Positions 63,366 through 64,000 of a stretch of 64,000 nt of DNA are shown piece by piece; the stretch's first letter is position 1, and each line of letters opens with the position of its first letter. The notes beneath the pieces are model-generated. The model did no database searches, was not told where the DNA came from, and saw nothing but the letters and a program-made list of their open reading frames with translations. The stretch comes from Lachnospira rogosae (GTDB lineage: Bacteria; Bacillota; Clostridia; Lachnospirales; Lachnospiraceae): contig NZ_JBBMER010000011.1 in the NCBI RefSeq assembly GCF_040096455.1, positions 1 to 64,000 on the forward strand, in the 5' to 3' direction. The position numbers were made by a program, and so were the translations under genes.

Positions 63366-64000
63366 ATGAGTAAAACTAGAGAAGTAAGACCTTTCGGTGC
63401 ACGTGACAAGTTTGGTTACCTGTTCGGAGATCTTGCAAATGATTTTTCATTTATTTTTGCCAGTACTTATGTAATGGTATTCTACACAAAGGTTATGGGT
63501 ATCTCAGCGGCAATGGTCGGAACTATGTTTCTTATTGCTCGTTGTATCGATGCTTTTACAGATATCGGTATGGGACGTATCGTAGATAATTCAAAGCCAA
63601 CAAAGAACGGACGTATTCGTCCATGGATTCTTCGTATGTGCGGATTTGTTGCACTTGCATCATTTATGATGTATCAGTCATTTTTGGTAGATGCTTCTTA
63701 CGGAGCTAAGGTTGCATATATGTTTATTACATATATCCTCTGGGGTTCTATTTTCTATACATCTATCAATATTCCTTACGGTTCAATGGCATCTGTTATT
63801 TCAGGTGACCCAAAGGACAGAAGTTCGCTTTCTGTTTTCCGTTCAGTAGGTGGAACTGTTGCTGGTATTATGATTGGTGTTGTAGCTCCAATGTTAGTAT
63901 ATAAGACAGATGCTTATGGTAACCAGGTTGTTTCTGCAACAAATATATCTATTGTAGCTGGAGTATTCTCTGTAATTGCAATTGTATGCTATCTGCTTTG
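63366..64000 (+). CDS. GPH-family sugar:cation symporter, 5' part
   Basis: Partial: the frame is open to the window end (211 codons). It starts MSKTREVRPFGARDKFGYLF after AGGAGG. MFS_2/GPH features: FGYLFGDLANDFSF, IARCIDAFTDIGMGRIVDNS and INIPYGSMASVISGDPKDRSS. Related to melibiose and glucuronide carriers. It is 12 nt after the GH2 gene, in one operon. Confidence 0.9.
   Translation, partial: MSKTREVRPFGARDKFGYLFGDLANDFSFIFASTYVMVFYTKVMGISAAMVGTMFLIARCIDAFTDIGMGRIVDNSKPTKNGRIRPWILRMCGFVALASFMMYQSFLVDASYGAKVAYMFITYILWGSIFYTSINIPYGSMASVISGDPKDRSSLSVFRSVGGTVAGIMIGVVAPMLVYKTDAYGNQVVSATNISIVAGVFSVIAIVCYLL

Overview
The window is the chromosomal replication-origin region of an AT-rich, flagellated Gram-positive of the class Clostridia, most likely family Lachnospiraceae. 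The evidence is the gene order around dnaA, the clostridial families (DUF4446 beside parB, DUF3881, DUF5685 with a J-domain protein), a clostridial type flagellin/fliS pair and very A+T-rich spacers. A Lachnospira/Eubacterium eligens-like organism is a plausible guess, but it cannot be proved from this sequence.

Layout. Positions 1-128 hold a strong minus-strand promoter and what looks like the leader of an rRNA operon lying off the left edge, followed by tRNA-Ser(GCU). A leftward block then carries the two-subunit fumarase, gyrA, gyrB, recF, an S4-domain gene, dnaN and dnaA. DnaA boxes flank dnaA on both sides (9592-9631 and 11102-11289), giving a bipartite oriC. The rightward block is the classic rpmH-rnpA-yidD-yidC-jag-mnmE-mnmG-rsmG set. 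After a minus-strand alpha/beta hydrolase and a DegS/DegU-like two-component pair come two perfect parS sites, parA, parB, a DUF4446 gene and serS. Transcription diverges from the origin, as expected for head-on avoidance.

From about 27 kb the window turns to signalling, motility and housekeeping: an HD-GYP protein, DUF3881, tRNA-Arg(CCU), a membrane chemoreceptor, a HAD nucleotidase, a ThrE-type exporter, a FIST sensor next to a soluble chemoreceptor, a DEDD exonuclease, a MraY-like transferase and glycogen branching enzyme. Next are a very large protein with a FliK-like tail, flagellin with a sigma-28 promoter, and fliS. Then follow a D,D-carboxypeptidase, trmB, an AI-2E family permease, two identical tRNA-Lys genes, a C39-like peptidase, a small acidic protein, DUF5685 plus a J-domain protein, a DUF885 lipoprotein and metG. 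The right edge is a carbohydrate locus: AraC regulator, GH2 glycosidase and a GPH-type sugar transporter cut by the window end.

The most interesting non-coding element is a tiny CRISPR array on the minus strand (19346-19505). Its repeats carry the Cas12a (type V-A) crRNA handle, it has two spacers of 26 and 29 nt, and no cas gene lies in the window. Other notable structures are six copies of a 78-80 bp triple-hairpin repeat at three loci, a GC-rich multi-hairpin element at 14671-14805, a parS site built into a terminator, and two perfect DnaA boxes inside mnmE.
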